Source of the DNA: JADHUC01 sp964623055
GTDB lineage: Bacteria; Planctomycetota; Planctomycetia; Pirellulales; Pirellulaceae
Reading direction: 5' to 3'
Assembly (NCBI GenBank): GCA_964623055.1
Contig: CAZURK010000025.1
Coordinates: 18,792 to 82,791, forward strand
DNA: 64,000 bases
Shown here: piece after piece, positions 25,976 through 34,428 of the stretch
Numbering within the stretch: position 1 is the stretch's first letter
How the letters are laid out: each line of letters opens with the position of its first letter
Notes under the pieces: model-generated
The model's database searches: none
Seen by the model: the letters and a program-made list of their open reading frames with translations, nothing else
Told to the model about the DNA's origin: nothing
Made by a program: the position numbers and the translations under genes

Positions 25976-26005
25976 GAGGACCGCCTGAAGGCGGTACTGC
26001 GAACC
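25976..26005. repeat. Partial copy of the palindromic element family
   Basis: ACCGCCTGAAGGCGGT (25980-25995) is a perfect palindrome. With flanks GAGG and ACTGCGAACCA it aligns to the right inner arm of the element at 22181-22210 with few mismatches. It lies in the 101-bp gap before the membrane-protein gene at 26031. Confidence 0.55.
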
Positions 26006-26030
26006 ATCCTTCGTACGGCAACCAACAACG

Positions 26031-27050
26031 ATGTCCCAAAATCACGCGCCGTCAGCTCTGTTCGCCATCGGATGGTTGTTCCTGCTGCACGGGCTGGCGG
26101 ACGTTATGGTGGGCATCTACAGATGCCACGACGTCGATCGCGATCTGACAGATGTATTGGCGGCCTCGCTTACGCGCAGCCAGTTGTGTCTCCTGGCGAT
26201 TTGGCTGGCAGCCGGCTCGGAGCGGTTGTCCTGGCGGATCTGCGGATTGATCGCCGGCGGTTGCTTCGTCTTCATTGTGTTTTCTCGGTTTGTTTTTCCG
26301 GGAGCCGAGGACATATGGCGGAACGTGTATTGGTACGACGAAGAATGGGTGTACTACTTCCGGCTGTCCGGGCCGGGCGATGTGCTGATCAAAGCACCGA
26401 TCTTGATTGGGGGGGTTGTTGGTCCGTTGTTGATCTGGCGCGGATGGCGAGCGATCCGTTCTGTCCGAAAATCTGGGCTGCCCCGAGTGAAACTGGCACG
26501 TTGGATCCAGTTCCAGTTCCGCATGCAAGATGTTTTCGTTTGGATCGTAACGCTGTCGGTTGCTCTGGCCGCCACTTACCGTACGGCACCCTATCCGGGT
26601 TGGTACGGCGACTTGATCGGCCGTTGGCGAGAGGTCTCTCGCTTGGCGAACCCGCCCGATGTCTATTGTGCTGTCAGCGCTGCCCTTTACGTTCTGGTCG
26701 CCTGTGTTTCGCTTTGGTCCGTCTATTCAAGGATGTCGTTGAGGTTCCGAATCCCGATTGCGATCGCACTTGTGCTCGCGCCCGCCCTTGGATTCGAGGC
26801 CTGGCTTCGTCATGTCACTGTGCAGGCGACCTCGCAACCGCTTCCGGAAGTCTGGAGCCACGCTTCGCCCGAGACTCTGATCAGTCTTGTGGCGGCGACG
26901 GTCATGGTGGGCTCCCTATTGCTGGTGAGACTGTACGGAATGGTGACAGTCCGCCGCCGCCGCAGGACCACAGTGGCGTTTGGCGAGGATTTCCCTCGCA
27001 ACGATGGAAGCGAGAAAAAACGTGGATCTGCCCCGGAAGACGATTCGTGA
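26031..27050 (+). CDS. Integral membrane protein of unknown function
   Basis: 339 residues with about seven hydrophobic segments (SALFAIGWLFLLHGLADVMV; LCLLAIWLAAGS; ICGLIAGGCFVFIVFSRFVF; LIKAPILIGGVVGPLLIW; VFVWIVTLSVALAATY; VYCAVSAALYVLVACVSLW; IPIAIALVLAPALGFEAWL; LISLVAATVMVGSLLLVRLY) and a charged, basic C-terminal tail. No recognisable family motif. The ribosome site is weak (CAACAACG). It follows the cyclase-like gene by 101 bp and may be co-transcribed. Confidence 0.75.
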   Translation: MSQNHAPSALFAIGWLFLLHGLADVMVGIYRCHDVDRDLTDVLAASLTRSQLCLLAIWLAAGSERLSWRICGLIAGGCFVFIVFSRFVFPGAEDIWRNVYWYDEEWVYYFRLSGPGDVLIKAPILIGGVVGPLLIWRGWRAIRSVRKSGLPRVKLARWIQFQFRMQDVFVWIVTLSVALAATYRTAPYPGWYGDLIGRWREVSRLANPPDVYCAVSAALYVLVACVSLWSVYSRMSLRFRIPIAIALVLAPALGFEAWLRHVTVQATSQPLPEVWSHASPETLISLVAATVMVGSLLLVRLYGMVTVRRRRRTTVAFGEDFPRNDGSEKKRGSAPEDDS

Positions 27051-27123
27051 TTGGCGTGCAGAGAGGGTACAATCCTCGGATGTCACCGCACGCCAGAGCG
27101 CGGTGAACGCAGGACTCGTTTAG

Positions 27124-27270
27124 CCGCAAGCTGCTGAAGAGGTCGCCATTGCGACGAAAGGTAGGTCCTGCTTGCCGAGCGGGACCTTCAATTCCGAGCC
27201 ATGTCACCACCTGCAGGTCCCGCTCGGCAAGCGGGACCTACTATCTCGGCAACCTGCTCCGGCTTGCGGT
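27124..27270. repeat. Palindromic intergenic repeat, family A copy 1
   Basis: 27-bp arms at 27161-27187 (GTAGGTCCTGCTTGCCGAGC...) and 27215-27241 match at 26 of 27 positions as inverted repeats. Outer CCGCAAGC (27124-27131) pairs with GCTTGCGG (27262-27269). CCTGCTCCGGCTT (27253-27265) is shared with copy 2 at 40528-40656. It fills most of the 259-bp gap between the membrane-protein and UroD-like genes. Confidence 0.75.
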
Positions 27271-27309
27271 TGAACGGCGGATCAACGAAACATGTATGGA
27301 GTTCTCGCC

Positions 27310-28371
27310 GTGTCACTTTCGATGACCCCTCGCGAACGCTGGTTGGCGCTGCTGGACGGCAAGCCGGTGGACCGCATACCGACCGACTATCAGGCGACTG
27401 ACGAGGTGACCGTACGCTTGGTGCAGGAGCTTGAGTGCGCGAACGAAGATGAACTATGGCGCAAGCTGAATATCGATGCACGGAAGTACGTCGAATCGCA
27501 GTGGAAACCGGCTCATCATCCCGATGACCCCGAAGCGGACATGTGGGGCGTTCGTTATCAATCGGTCGACTATGGGACGGGTGCCTACGAGGAGCCATCG
27601 CACCATCCGCTTGGCGCGGCCCAAGACGTTGCCGACGTCCATGCCCATCGCTGGCCGGACCCGGACGATTCCGATTACGACGTGATCACGCGCACGCTGG
27701 ACGAAGACGACGGGTACCGCCCGATCCACTCGTGCGTCTACGAACCGTTCCTGCTGTACTGTTACATGCGAGGGTTGGAACTCGCTTACGAGGATTTGGC
27801 CGTACGCCCGGAACTGGCCGATGCCATCTTGGGTCACATCTTCGATTACTATTACGAGCACCAACGCCGCTGCTTCGAAGCGGGCGGCGGGCGAATCGAC
27901 CTGACTTGGGTGGCCGAAGACCTGGGCTCGCAGACAGGTCCGCTGATGGGCCTGGAGATGTACCGGCGGTTCTTCCTGCCAAATCAGACCAAGATGGCCG
28001 ACCTGGCCCGGTCGTTCGGGATCCACGTAATGTACCACACCGACGGCGCCGCCCGGTTGTTCCTGCCTGATCTGATCGACCGAGTAGGCATCGAAATCCT
28101 GAACCCGATCCAATGGCGCTGTCCGGGAATGGAGCGAGAGGACTTGGTCGCCGATTTCGGCGATAACATCATCTTCCACGGCTCCATCGACAACCAGCAC
28201 ACGTTGCCCTTCGGCACCGTGGACGACGTGGTCGCCGAGGTGCGGGAAAGCGTCGAGATTTATCGGGATGCTCGCTGGATCTGCAATCCTTGCCACAACA
28301 TACAACCCGTTACGCCGACAGACAACATTGTGGCCATGTACGAGACAATCTACGAACTAGGTAAACGATGA
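27310..28371 (+). CDS. Uroporphyrinogen decarboxylase (URO-D)-fold methyltransferase-like protein
   Basis: 353 residues from a GTG at 27310, chosen for GGAG 8 bp upstream; the frame begins six codons earlier at 27292. The URO-D fold is seen in MTPRERWLALLDGKPVDRIP, the central RFFLPNQTKMADLARSFG and HVMYHTDGAARLFLPDLID (the conserved H-x-D-G region) and FGDNIIFHGSIDNQHTLPFG. The C-terminal segment CNPCHNIQPVTPTDNIVAMY resembles the zinc-binding 'GC.i....P..N' segment of the methyltransferase branch (MtaA/CmuA-like). True HemE residues are not evident. Planctomycetes have many such paralogues beside carbohydrate genes. The DUF4091 gene follows after 15 bp, so they form an operon. Confidence 0.88.
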   Translation: MSLSMTPRERWLALLDGKPVDRIPTDYQATDEVTVRLVQELECANEDELWRKLNIDARKYVESQWKPAHHPDDPEADMWGVRYQSVDYGTGAYEEPSHHPLGAAQDVADVHAHRWPDPDDSDYDVITRTLDEDDGYRPIHSCVYEPFLLYCYMRGLELAYEDLAVRPELADAILGHIFDYYYEHQRRCFEAGGGRIDLTWVAEDLGSQTGPLMGLEMYRRFFLPNQTKMADLARSFGIHVMYHTDGAARLFLPDLIDRVGIEILNPIQWRCPGMEREDLVADFGDNIIFHGSIDNQHTLPFGTVDDVVAEVRESVEIYRDARWICNPCHNIQPVTPTDNIVAMYETIYELGKR

Positions 28372-28386
28372 AACGGGAGACACGAG

Positions 28387-30081
28387 ATGAAAGGCTTGGC
28401 TTACGTGCTGTTCACAGTCGCCCTTGCCGCCGCAGCCACCCAGCGTGCTGCGGCCGGGTGGAAGGTCTGGACCGTGACCGAAACGCGACGCGTGTTGCGC
28501 GAAGACGCCGCCGAAGAAGCTGTGGACGTTGGGCTGGCCGCCGCGCGCGGCGAATGGGAGAGTTTTCAAATCCTCATGCGTAGCGATCAGCCAGTCCGAG
28601 GAATCAACATTGCCCCCAGGGATCTGTCGGGTCCTGACGGAGCCGCGATATCTGCGTCGACGGCCCGACTGTACCGGCAGCACCAGTTTCACCTCACGAT
28701 TCCGACTTGCCGTAACGATGCCTTTCGGCCCGGATGGTACCCTGACGCACTGATTCCGTTCAAACATCCTGCAACGCGCCAGCCACTATCGGGCGGACGG
28801 TTCACTGCTGTGCCGTTCGAATTGCCGGCCGACAAGACGCACGGTTTCTGGGTGGATTTGTTCGTGCCGACCGAGGCTAAACCGGGCGAATATCGCGGAA
28901 CGTATCGAGTTGCCGGCGCAGACGGCGAGGTGGTCGAGATTCCGGTCCTTTTAAAGGTCTGGGACTTCGCCTTGCCGCGCGTCTCGACGCTGCAGACGGC
29001 CCTTGGTTCGCCGGCTGACCGCATGCGGTCGTACTACGCGCAGCGGGCCAGGAATGGAAAGGAACCGGAACCCGATGATTGGGCGGCCGTCGACGAGCAA
29101 TGTGCCGAAATGCTCAGCCGCCACCGCATCAACGCCACGCCGCCGCCGGGAAGCCTTGTTCCGGTCGCACAGCCCGACGGCAGCTTCCGCATACCGGATG
29201 AGCAAATCGACGCGTTCCGCCAGTTCGTTGATCGGTTCCATGTCAATGCGTTCCGAACGCCTCATCCTCGAAGTGCCGTGAATGACCCGATCGAACAGCG
29301 TGAGCGACTGCACGCGTGGCTGAAGAGCTGGGACCGAGCGGCCGAGCAGTTGGATCGTCCGGATGTTGTCTTCTACACCTACCTGAAAGACGAGCCGAAT
29401 GAAGAGGAAGCCTACCACTATGTACAGAAATGGGGACGCGCCATCCGCGAGGCAAAGTCTGTGGTCAAGGTGATGGTAGTAGAGCAGACTTGGACTCAGA
29501 ACGAAGCCTGGGGCGATCTGTATGGAGCAATCGACATCTGGTGTCCGCTGTTCCCGCTGTTCAAGGCGGAGAGCGCGGCCAAACGTCAAGCTCTGGGCGA
29601 AACGATCTGGACGTACACGGCGTTGTGTCAGCGGGACAAGACGCCATGGTGGCACACGGACTTCCCGTTGTTGAACTACCGTGTGCCAACCTGGATCGCG
29701 TGGCGTTATCGCATGCGAGGATTGCTGTATTGGGGCGGAATGTCTTACTGGCGTGGTGTCGAGGATCCCTGGACCGAACCCGGCACCTTGGACCGACGGG
29801 ACCGCAACCCCAAGCTCATGTACAACGGTGAAGGCAGCCTCGTGTATCCGGGTCGTGCCGTGGGCTACGATGGTATCGTCCCCAGCCTGCGAGTGAAGGC
29901 CCTGCGCGACGCCATCGAAGATTACGAATACCTTGCCATCCTCCAACGGCTTGGTCGCGCGGAAGAAGCAGAGGAGCTAATCAAACCGCTGGCCGAATCG
30001 TGGTTCCAATGGGAGACGAATCCAAAAGCGTATGAGAAGGCGCGGGAAAGACTGGCCGAGATCATCGTGACCACCCGCTAG
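28387..30081 (+). CDS. Exported DUF4091-domain protein
   Basis: 564 residues, ribosome site GGGAG 8 bp before the ATG, Sec leader KGLAYVLFTVALAAAATQRA. Mature protein: beta-sandwich half (LAAARGEWESFQILMRSD), then a barrel with FHVNAFRTPHPR, DVVFYTYLKDEPNEEEAYHY (typical D-E-P motif), LLYWGGMSYWRGVEDPW and the C-terminal SLRVKALRDAIEDYEYLAIL, which is the DUF4091 signature. DUF4091 proteins are thought to be glycoside-hydrolase-like; no activity is established. Co-transcribed with the URO-D-like gene. It shares domain logic with the larger 19253 protein, suggesting a common glycan theme. Confidence 0.9.
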   Translation: MKGLAYVLFTVALAAAATQRAAAGWKVWTVTETRRVLREDAAEEAVDVGLAAARGEWESFQILMRSDQPVRGINIAPRDLSGPDGAAISASTARLYRQHQFHLTIPTCRNDAFRPGWYPDALIPFKHPATRQPLSGGRFTAVPFELPADKTHGFWVDLFVPTEAKPGEYRGTYRVAGADGEVVEIPVLLKVWDFALPRVSTLQTALGSPADRMRSYYAQRARNGKEPEPDDWAAVDEQCAEMLSRHRINATPPPGSLVPVAQPDGSFRIPDEQIDAFRQFVDRFHVNAFRTPHPRSAVNDPIEQRERLHAWLKSWDRAAEQLDRPDVVFYTYLKDEPNEEEAYHYVQKWGRAIREAKSVVKVMVVEQTWTQNEAWGDLYGAIDIWCPLFPLFKAESAAKRQALGETIWTYTALCQRDKTPWWHTDFPLLNYRVPTWIAWRYRMRGLLYWGGMSYWRGVEDPWTEPGTLDRRDRNPKLMYNGEGSLVYPGRAVGYDGIVPSLRVKALRDAIEDYEYLAILQRLGRAEEAEELIKPLAESWFQWETNPKAYEKARERLAEIIVTTR

Positions 30082-30102
30082 TACCTGCCAGTAGGATAGG
30101 CA

Positions 30103-30489
30103 TTATGCGCCGCTGCCGCTTCCATCGTTCAGGGCGCGGTGCACGAGACTCAACAACTCGTTCGGATCGCTTGGTTTGTCAATGAAACCGAGAACCTGAT
30201 TGGCCAATTCACGTACGCGTGCATCGTCGTCTCCGGACCCTGTCACGACGATGATCGGCAGAGACCAACCTCTTGAAGCCACCTCTCGCACAAGTTCCAA
30301 ACCGTTCATTTCCGGCATGACGAAGTCAAGCAACAGGCAGCCGGCGCGGGAAGGGTCATGACTCTGCAAGAACGTCTTGGCGCTTGCGTACGTCTCGACG
30401 CGTAGTCCTTCCGATTCCAACAGCCACTTGGTCGCCCGAAGAACACCTTCGTCGTCGTCGACGACGAAAACCGTGGAATGTGGCTGCAT
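30103..30489 (-). CDS. Stand-alone response-regulator receiver (FixJ-type REC)
   Basis: 128 residues, only a receiver domain. Key residues are all present: acidic D11-D12-D13 (VVDDDE), phosphoacceptor D55 (LLLDFVMPEMNG), T83 (VVTGSGD) and K105 (IDKPSD). The sequence resembles FixJ/TodT receivers but no LuxR HTH follows, so output must go through a partner. The ribosome site is GAGAGG-TACGGA. It ends 21 bp from the convergent DUF4091 gene. Upstream gap 30490-30703 (214 bp) shows no feature. A partner kinase may be the hybrid at 34429; inference only. Confidence 0.92.
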   Translation of the reverse strand: MQPHSTVFVVDDDEGVLRATKWLLESEGLRVETYASAKTFLQSHDPSRAGCLLLDFVMPEMNGLELVREVASRGWSLPIIVVTGSGDDDARVRELANQVLGFIDKPSDPNELLSLVHRALNDGSGSGA

Positions 30490-30703
30490 TCCGTACCTCT
30501 CACTTCTCGAAAGGCGTTGCCAAACAGTTGGATACCAGTTCGGTTGGGTTAGGTGTTGCCGAGAACCGGGTGTGGTCTCTTGGTGAGATCAGGTGTTCAG
30601 GTGCATGCTTGTACAGTCGCGATCCTACAAAGTGCAAGGGGGATCGTCAACCTCCCTCACAGACGGAACACGCTTGGTGCATGGCCATGAGGTCGGCCGA
30701 GGG

Positions 30704-31360
30704 TCATTTGCAGCGCTGGTATGTGCCCACCAGCTCCCCCTGGGCCAACACGTGGCCGTCCATCGCAGCCAGCAACGTATTCTTGTTAATGCCTGGTTTC
30801 GCATCCAGTTCGCAGTCCAGGGCGTACAGCTTGAAGTGATAGTGGTGGATGCCGTGCCCTGGCGGCGGAGCTGGGCCGCGGTAGCCGATTGTCCGACCGG
30901 TGGGCCACGAGTTCTGGCCTTGAAACGCTTGGATTGGGGCGTCCAACTGCGGCGCATCGCACGGTATGCCTTCCGGCAGTCCCCTAGCGGTCGGAGCGAT
31001 TTTGTAGATGACCCAGTGAACCCACGGTTCGGCGGTGGGCGCGTCCGGGTCGTCGCAGATAAGCGCGAGTTCCTTGGCTTCTTCCGGGATGTCCTCCCAT
31101 GCCAACGGTGGTGAGACGTCCTCGCCATCGCCGGTGTACTTCTGGGGAATCACATCGCCTTCGGCGAATGCCGTACTGCGAATTGTCATGCTCATTATCG
31201 CGTCTCCCGTAAGAGCAGTGGCCGGTTGGCAGCAAGCAGACGACCGCGTGTGCCCCCGGTACAAATCGATGGGCGTACCGCAGTCGCACCGAATGCCGCG
31301 ACCGAATCGAAAGAGAGTAACGTCATATCCCTTGCCGCAGTGCGGGCAGGCAATTGCCAT
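30704..31360 (-). CDS. YbhB/PEBP-family protein with N-terminal zinc-ribbon extension
   Basis: 218 residues. Residues 1-33 are a CxxC...CxC zinc ribbon (CPHCGKGYDVTLFRFGRG, then IRCDCGTPIDLYRG). Residues ~56-218 are a bacterial phosphatidylethanolamine-binding-type protein (YbhB/YbcL): MSMTIRSTAFAEGDVIPQKY, DVSPPLAWEDIP, LALICDDPDAPTAEPWVHWV (anion-pocket D-P-D-A-P motif) and GHGIHHYHFKLYALD. An ATG at 31195 in the same frame has a good GGGAGACGCGATA site and could give the PEBP part alone, so the ribbon may be a separate short product or a real fusion. Function of the family in bacteria is unclear. Confidence 0.83.
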   Translation of the reverse strand: MAIACPHCGKGYDVTLFRFGRGIRCDCGTPIDLYRGHTRSSACCQPATALTGDAIMSMTIRSTAFAEGDVIPQKYTGDGEDVSPPLAWEDIPEEAKELALICDDPDAPTAEPWVHWVIYKIAPTARGLPEGIPCDAPQLDAPIQAFQGQNSWPTGRTIGYRGPAPPPGHGIHHYHFKLYALDCELDAKPGINKNTLLAAMDGHVLAQGELVGTYQRCK

Positions 31361-31449
31361 GGGAAGTACCGTCGGGCGGGAACTGGGAAATCACTGCCGA
31401 CACATTACAATGTACGCCTTTCCGAGCAACCGGTCGATAGTCGTCGCCA

Positions 31450-32637
31450 ATGCACGTCAACCGATTCTCCGACGAGTGCTTTGTCAGCGTGCTGACTCCT
31501 GCAGGACGCAGCGCCGTGGCCACGGTTTCGGTCGTCGGCGGCCGTGCGATGACGCACGTCTCGGACCTGTTTCGCCCCGCAACCGGAGATCACCTTCAAC
31601 CGTCTCCGATCGGCCGGATCGTGTTCGGGCGTTGGGACGTGGGCGACCGAGAGGGCGAAGAACTTGTCGTGTGTTGCCACAGCCGCGATGTGGTCGACGT
31701 GCACTGTCACGGTGGACGAACCGCGGCGCGTCGAATCGTCGATTCGCTGGTTGCGGCCGGCTGCCGTGAAATCCAATGGCAGAGGATGGCCGCGTTGTGC
31801 CACCAGACTCCCATCGGGGCGGAAGCTCGCATCGGGCTAGCTGCAGCTCGCACTGCACGTACGGCCGCGATTCTGTTGGCTCAATACCGCGGCGCGCTCG
31901 AAGCGGAACTGACGGACATCGCGGCGTTGTTGGAGAGAGACGAAATCGGCACCGCGAACGATCGGCTCAAACAACTCGACCGCTATGGCGACTTTGGCAA
32001 ACACCTGACGGACTCATGGCGCGTGGTCCTGACGGGGCACGCCAATGTCGGCAAGAGCAGCCTGATCAATGCCATCTTGGGGTACGAACGGTCGATTGTG
32101 TTCGAGCAACCCGGCACGACTCGCGACGTAGTCACCGCAACAACTGCCATCGACGGTTGGCCCGTCGAGTTTGCGGACACGGCCGGCCTGCGCGAAGGCG
32201 GCGACGCGGTCGAATCTTCCGGGGTAGCGCTGGCGCGCGAGCGATTGGCCACCGCGGATGTAGTAGTGGTTGTCTTCGATAACACGGAGCCTTGGACTGC
32301 CGAATCAGTATCGCTGGCCAATACTTGGCCCGAGGCACTGGTGGTCCACAACAAGTGCGATCTCGTTCCGAAACCGACCGGCGATCGGCCTGCAGGTTTG
32401 TATACAAGTGCAGTAACCGGTCAAGGGATTGTGGAGCTAGTCAGAACGTTGGGTTCAGCGATCGTACCGGACCCGCCAGGGGCTGACGCCGCCGTCCCTT
32501 TCACCAACCGGCAGACCGGCGCGATCCAGTGCGCACTTCATTCTCTGAGCATTGGACGGCCGGACGAGGCAGCGTCGACGATCACACGCCTTCTTGAAAC
32601 CCAGCCCGTAAATGCTTTGCCGACCCGCAACCCGTGA
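31450..32637 (+). CDS. MnmE/TrmE-like GTPase, divergent paralogue lacking the C-terminal Cys motif
   Basis: 395 residues versus ~450 for MnmE. N-terminal part resembles MnmE (DECFVSVLTPAGRSAVATVS; DVVDVHCHGGRTAARRIVDSL). GTPase motifs are intact: G1 GHANVGKSS (~196-204), G2 GTTRDVV, G3 DTAGLR, G4 NKCD and a late SAVTG (G5). Missing: the tetrahydrofolate-domain segment that normally follows CHGG (GEFTKRAFLNGK), and the C-terminal C-[LIV]-G-K motif; the protein ends LLETQPVNALPTRNP. True MnmE modifies tRNA wobble uridine with MnmG; these losses argue against that chemistry here. Planctomycete genomes often have such a paralogue. Confidence 0.87.
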   Translation: MHVNRFSDECFVSVLTPAGRSAVATVSVVGGRAMTHVSDLFRPATGDHLQPSPIGRIVFGRWDVGDREGEELVVCCHSRDVVDVHCHGGRTAARRIVDSLVAAGCREIQWQRMAALCHQTPIGAEARIGLAAARTARTAAILLAQYRGALEAELTDIAALLERDEIGTANDRLKQLDRYGDFGKHLTDSWRVVLTGHANVGKSSLINAILGYERSIVFEQPGTTRDVVTATTAIDGWPVEFADTAGLREGGDAVESSGVALARERLATADVVVVVFDNTEPWTAESVSLANTWPEALVVHNKCDLVPKPTGDRPAGLYTSAVTGQGIVELVRTLGSAIVPDPPGADAAVPFTNRQTGAIQCALHSLSIGRPDEAASTITRLLETQPVNALPTRNP

Positions 32638-32796
32638 GCTACAGTTCCCGTGGTTGGCAGGCGTCCTGCAAGCCGGGAATCTGCGCATCCTTTGGCGGAT
32701 TTCCGCTGTCTCAGTGGTTCGTATCCCCGTTAATCTAGCTGCGTATCGGCCGACGGATGCAAAAGACGGTACGCCGCGATGTGAAATGTTGAATCC

Positions 32797-33177
32797 ATGT
32801 ACGAGACATCGATTGGTCAGACTTCGGCAGCTCTGAACTACGAAGAGCTGTTGGCACGCTGCATGGGAAGCATCGAGTTTGCTGAACGCGTTATCGAGAA
32901 GTTCCAGAACAGCTTCGAGCATGATTTGGAGCATCTGGAAACGGAGCTGAAATCGGAAAACGCCGAGAGGGTTACGTCGGTCGCCCATCGCTTGAAGGGT
33001 GCGTCGGCAAGCGTCGGAGCTCCGGGGCTGCGGCAATGGGCGGCCGAGATTGAAGAACTGGGCCGCGCCGATCGCCTGACTGAGGCTCGGCGACCCGTGC
33101 AACACCTGCGTCATGAATGGTCGCGATTCCTGGACCACGTGTCGTCGGGCGTGATGCAGGGCAATGGTGGTCTCTAA
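32797..33177 (+). CDS. Histidine-containing phosphotransfer (Hpt) protein
   Basis: 126 residues. The Hpt four-helix pattern is clear, with the phospho-accepting histidine H64 in SVAHRLKGASASVGAPGL and a preceding FQNSFEHDLEHLETELKS helix. Hpt domains shuttle phosphoryl groups between a hybrid kinase receiver and a response regulator. The next gene is a receiver-HD-GYP protein (36 bp on) and the hybrid kinase follows, so a phosphorelay kinase-REC-Hpt-REC is a simple inference. The gap upstream (32638-32796) shows nothing. Confidence 0.9.
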   Translation: MYETSIGQTSAALNYEELLARCMGSIEFAERVIEKFQNSFEHDLEHLETELKSENAERVTSVAHRLKGASASVGAPGLRQWAAEIEELGRADRLTEARRPVQHLRHEWSRFLDHVSSGVMQGNGGL

Positions 33178-33213
33178 GCGGGCGCACCAGAACAAGGTTC
33201 GGGGGCATAACGC

Positions 33214-34257
33214 GTGCGTGTGTTAGTCGTTGAAGATGACCCGCTGGTCGCCGACATGCTGCGTCACTCCCTTGAGGAGCTGGGGTACACGCCGACCACG
33301 TGCGGCGACGGATTCGAGGCTTTGAAGCTGATCCGTACCGGACTCTATCGGCTCGTCATTTCCGATTGGGAAATGCCGGGCATGAGCGGCATTGAACTGT
33401 GCCGCTCGATCCGTGACCGCCGGCTCAGCAGCTATGTCTACATCGTCCTTCTGACATCGCGAAGCGGCACCGAAAACGTCGTGGAGGGATACGACGCGGG
33501 TGCCGACGATTTCATCACCAAGCCATTCCAGCCACAGGAATTGTCCGTCCGCCTGAAAGTTGGCGAACGCATTCTGTCGCTGGAAAGCCGTGACGTCACC
33601 ATCTTCGCTCTGGCCAAACTGGCCGAATGCCGGGATACCGAAACGGGGATGCACTTGGAGCGGATGAGGGAGTACTGCCGTGTCTTGGCCGACGAACTCT
33701 CCACGTGGGGGAAATTCAGCGATCAGATCGACGGCGATTTCGTCCAAATGATCTACCTGACAAGCCCGTTGCACGACATTGGAAAGGTAGGGATACCCGA
33801 CAGTGTGCTACTGAAGCCGGGCCGGTTGAACGCGCACGAGTTCGAGATGATGAAGCAACATGCGGCCATCGGTGGACAAACGCTTGACACCGCAACTCAA
33901 GCCCACCCGGAAGCGCACTTCTTGCATATGGCCCGAGATATCGCTTGGTCGCACCACGAACGACTCGATGGAAGCGGATATCCCAAAGGCTTGGCGGGAT
34001 CGGAGATACCGCTCTGCGGCCGCATCACGGCGTTGGCGGATGTCTACGACGCTCTGACCACAAAACGCGTCTACAAGCCGGCTTACAGCCACGACACGGC
34101 CCGTTCAATCATACTGGATGGCAAGGGAAATCACCTGGACCCCGACATTGTCGAGGCATTCTTGAACCGCGAGGAGGACTTCCGGGCGGTCTATCGCCGG
34201 TTCCGCGAGAACGGGGCTCCGTCCAAGCGGGGCAGTTGTGCGCTGGCGGCGGTATAG
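33214..34257 (+). CDS. Receiver-HD-GYP response regulator (c-di-GMP phosphodiesterase type)
   Basis: 347 residues, GTG start. Receiver: E7-D8-D9, phosphoacceptor D51 (VISDWEMPG), conserved T81 (LLTSRSG) and K103 (ITKPFQ). HD-GYP: H187-D188 in SPLHDIGKVGIPD and the HHERLDGSGYP motif (247-257), plus TALADVYDALTTKRVYKPAY. All residues for metal binding and cyclic-di-GMP hydrolysis are present. Likely activity: hydrolyse c-di-GMP to pGpG or GMP when the receiver is phosphorylated. It lies 36 bp after Hpt and 171 bp before the hybrid kinase. Confidence 0.95.
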   Translation: MRVLVVEDDPLVADMLRHSLEELGYTPTTCGDGFEALKLIRTGLYRLVISDWEMPGMSGIELCRSIRDRRLSSYVYIVLLTSRSGTENVVEGYDAGADDFITKPFQPQELSVRLKVGERILSLESRDVTIFALAKLAECRDTETGMHLERMREYCRVLADELSTWGKFSDQIDGDFVQMIYLTSPLHDIGKVGIPDSVLLKPGRLNAHEFEMMKQHAAIGGQTLDTATQAHPEAHFLHMARDIAWSHHERLDGSGYPKGLAGSEIPLCGRITALADVYDALTTKRVYKPAYSHDTARSIILDGKGNHLDPDIVEAFLNREEDFRAVYRRFRENGAPSKRGSCALAAV

Positions 34258-34428
34258 CGACCGCCAAACGGGTCGGGACGACCCGACGAACCGATACCGC
34301 CGATACATCCAAAACGGATGGTATAGCGAACCTTTCGCACTGCGGCGAGCCGGGTATTTGGGAAAGCTAGACTTCCCAAAGAGATATCCCCTATTGCCTT
34401 ATCCGTACCCAATCTCCGGCGGCGGTTC
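34258..34428 (+). promoter_or_regulatory. Structured 171-nt leader between HD-GYP and hybrid-kinase genes
   Basis: Three hairpins follow one another: CGGGTCG-GGA-CGACCCG (34269-34285); ATACATCC-AAAAC-GGAT-G-GTAT (34303-34324, one bulged G); and TTTGGGAA (34357-34364) with TTCCCAAA (34373-34380), whose flanks GGGTA and TATCCC extend it. It does not match the c-di-GMP (GEMM) or other riboswitch sequences I can recall. It may be an attenuator or simply an intergenic repeat. Confidence 0.4.

Noticed and set aside
34258..34428. Cyclic-di-GMP riboswitch (GEMM)
   Set aside because: None of the conserved GEMM core sequences could be found; only simple hairpins are present.
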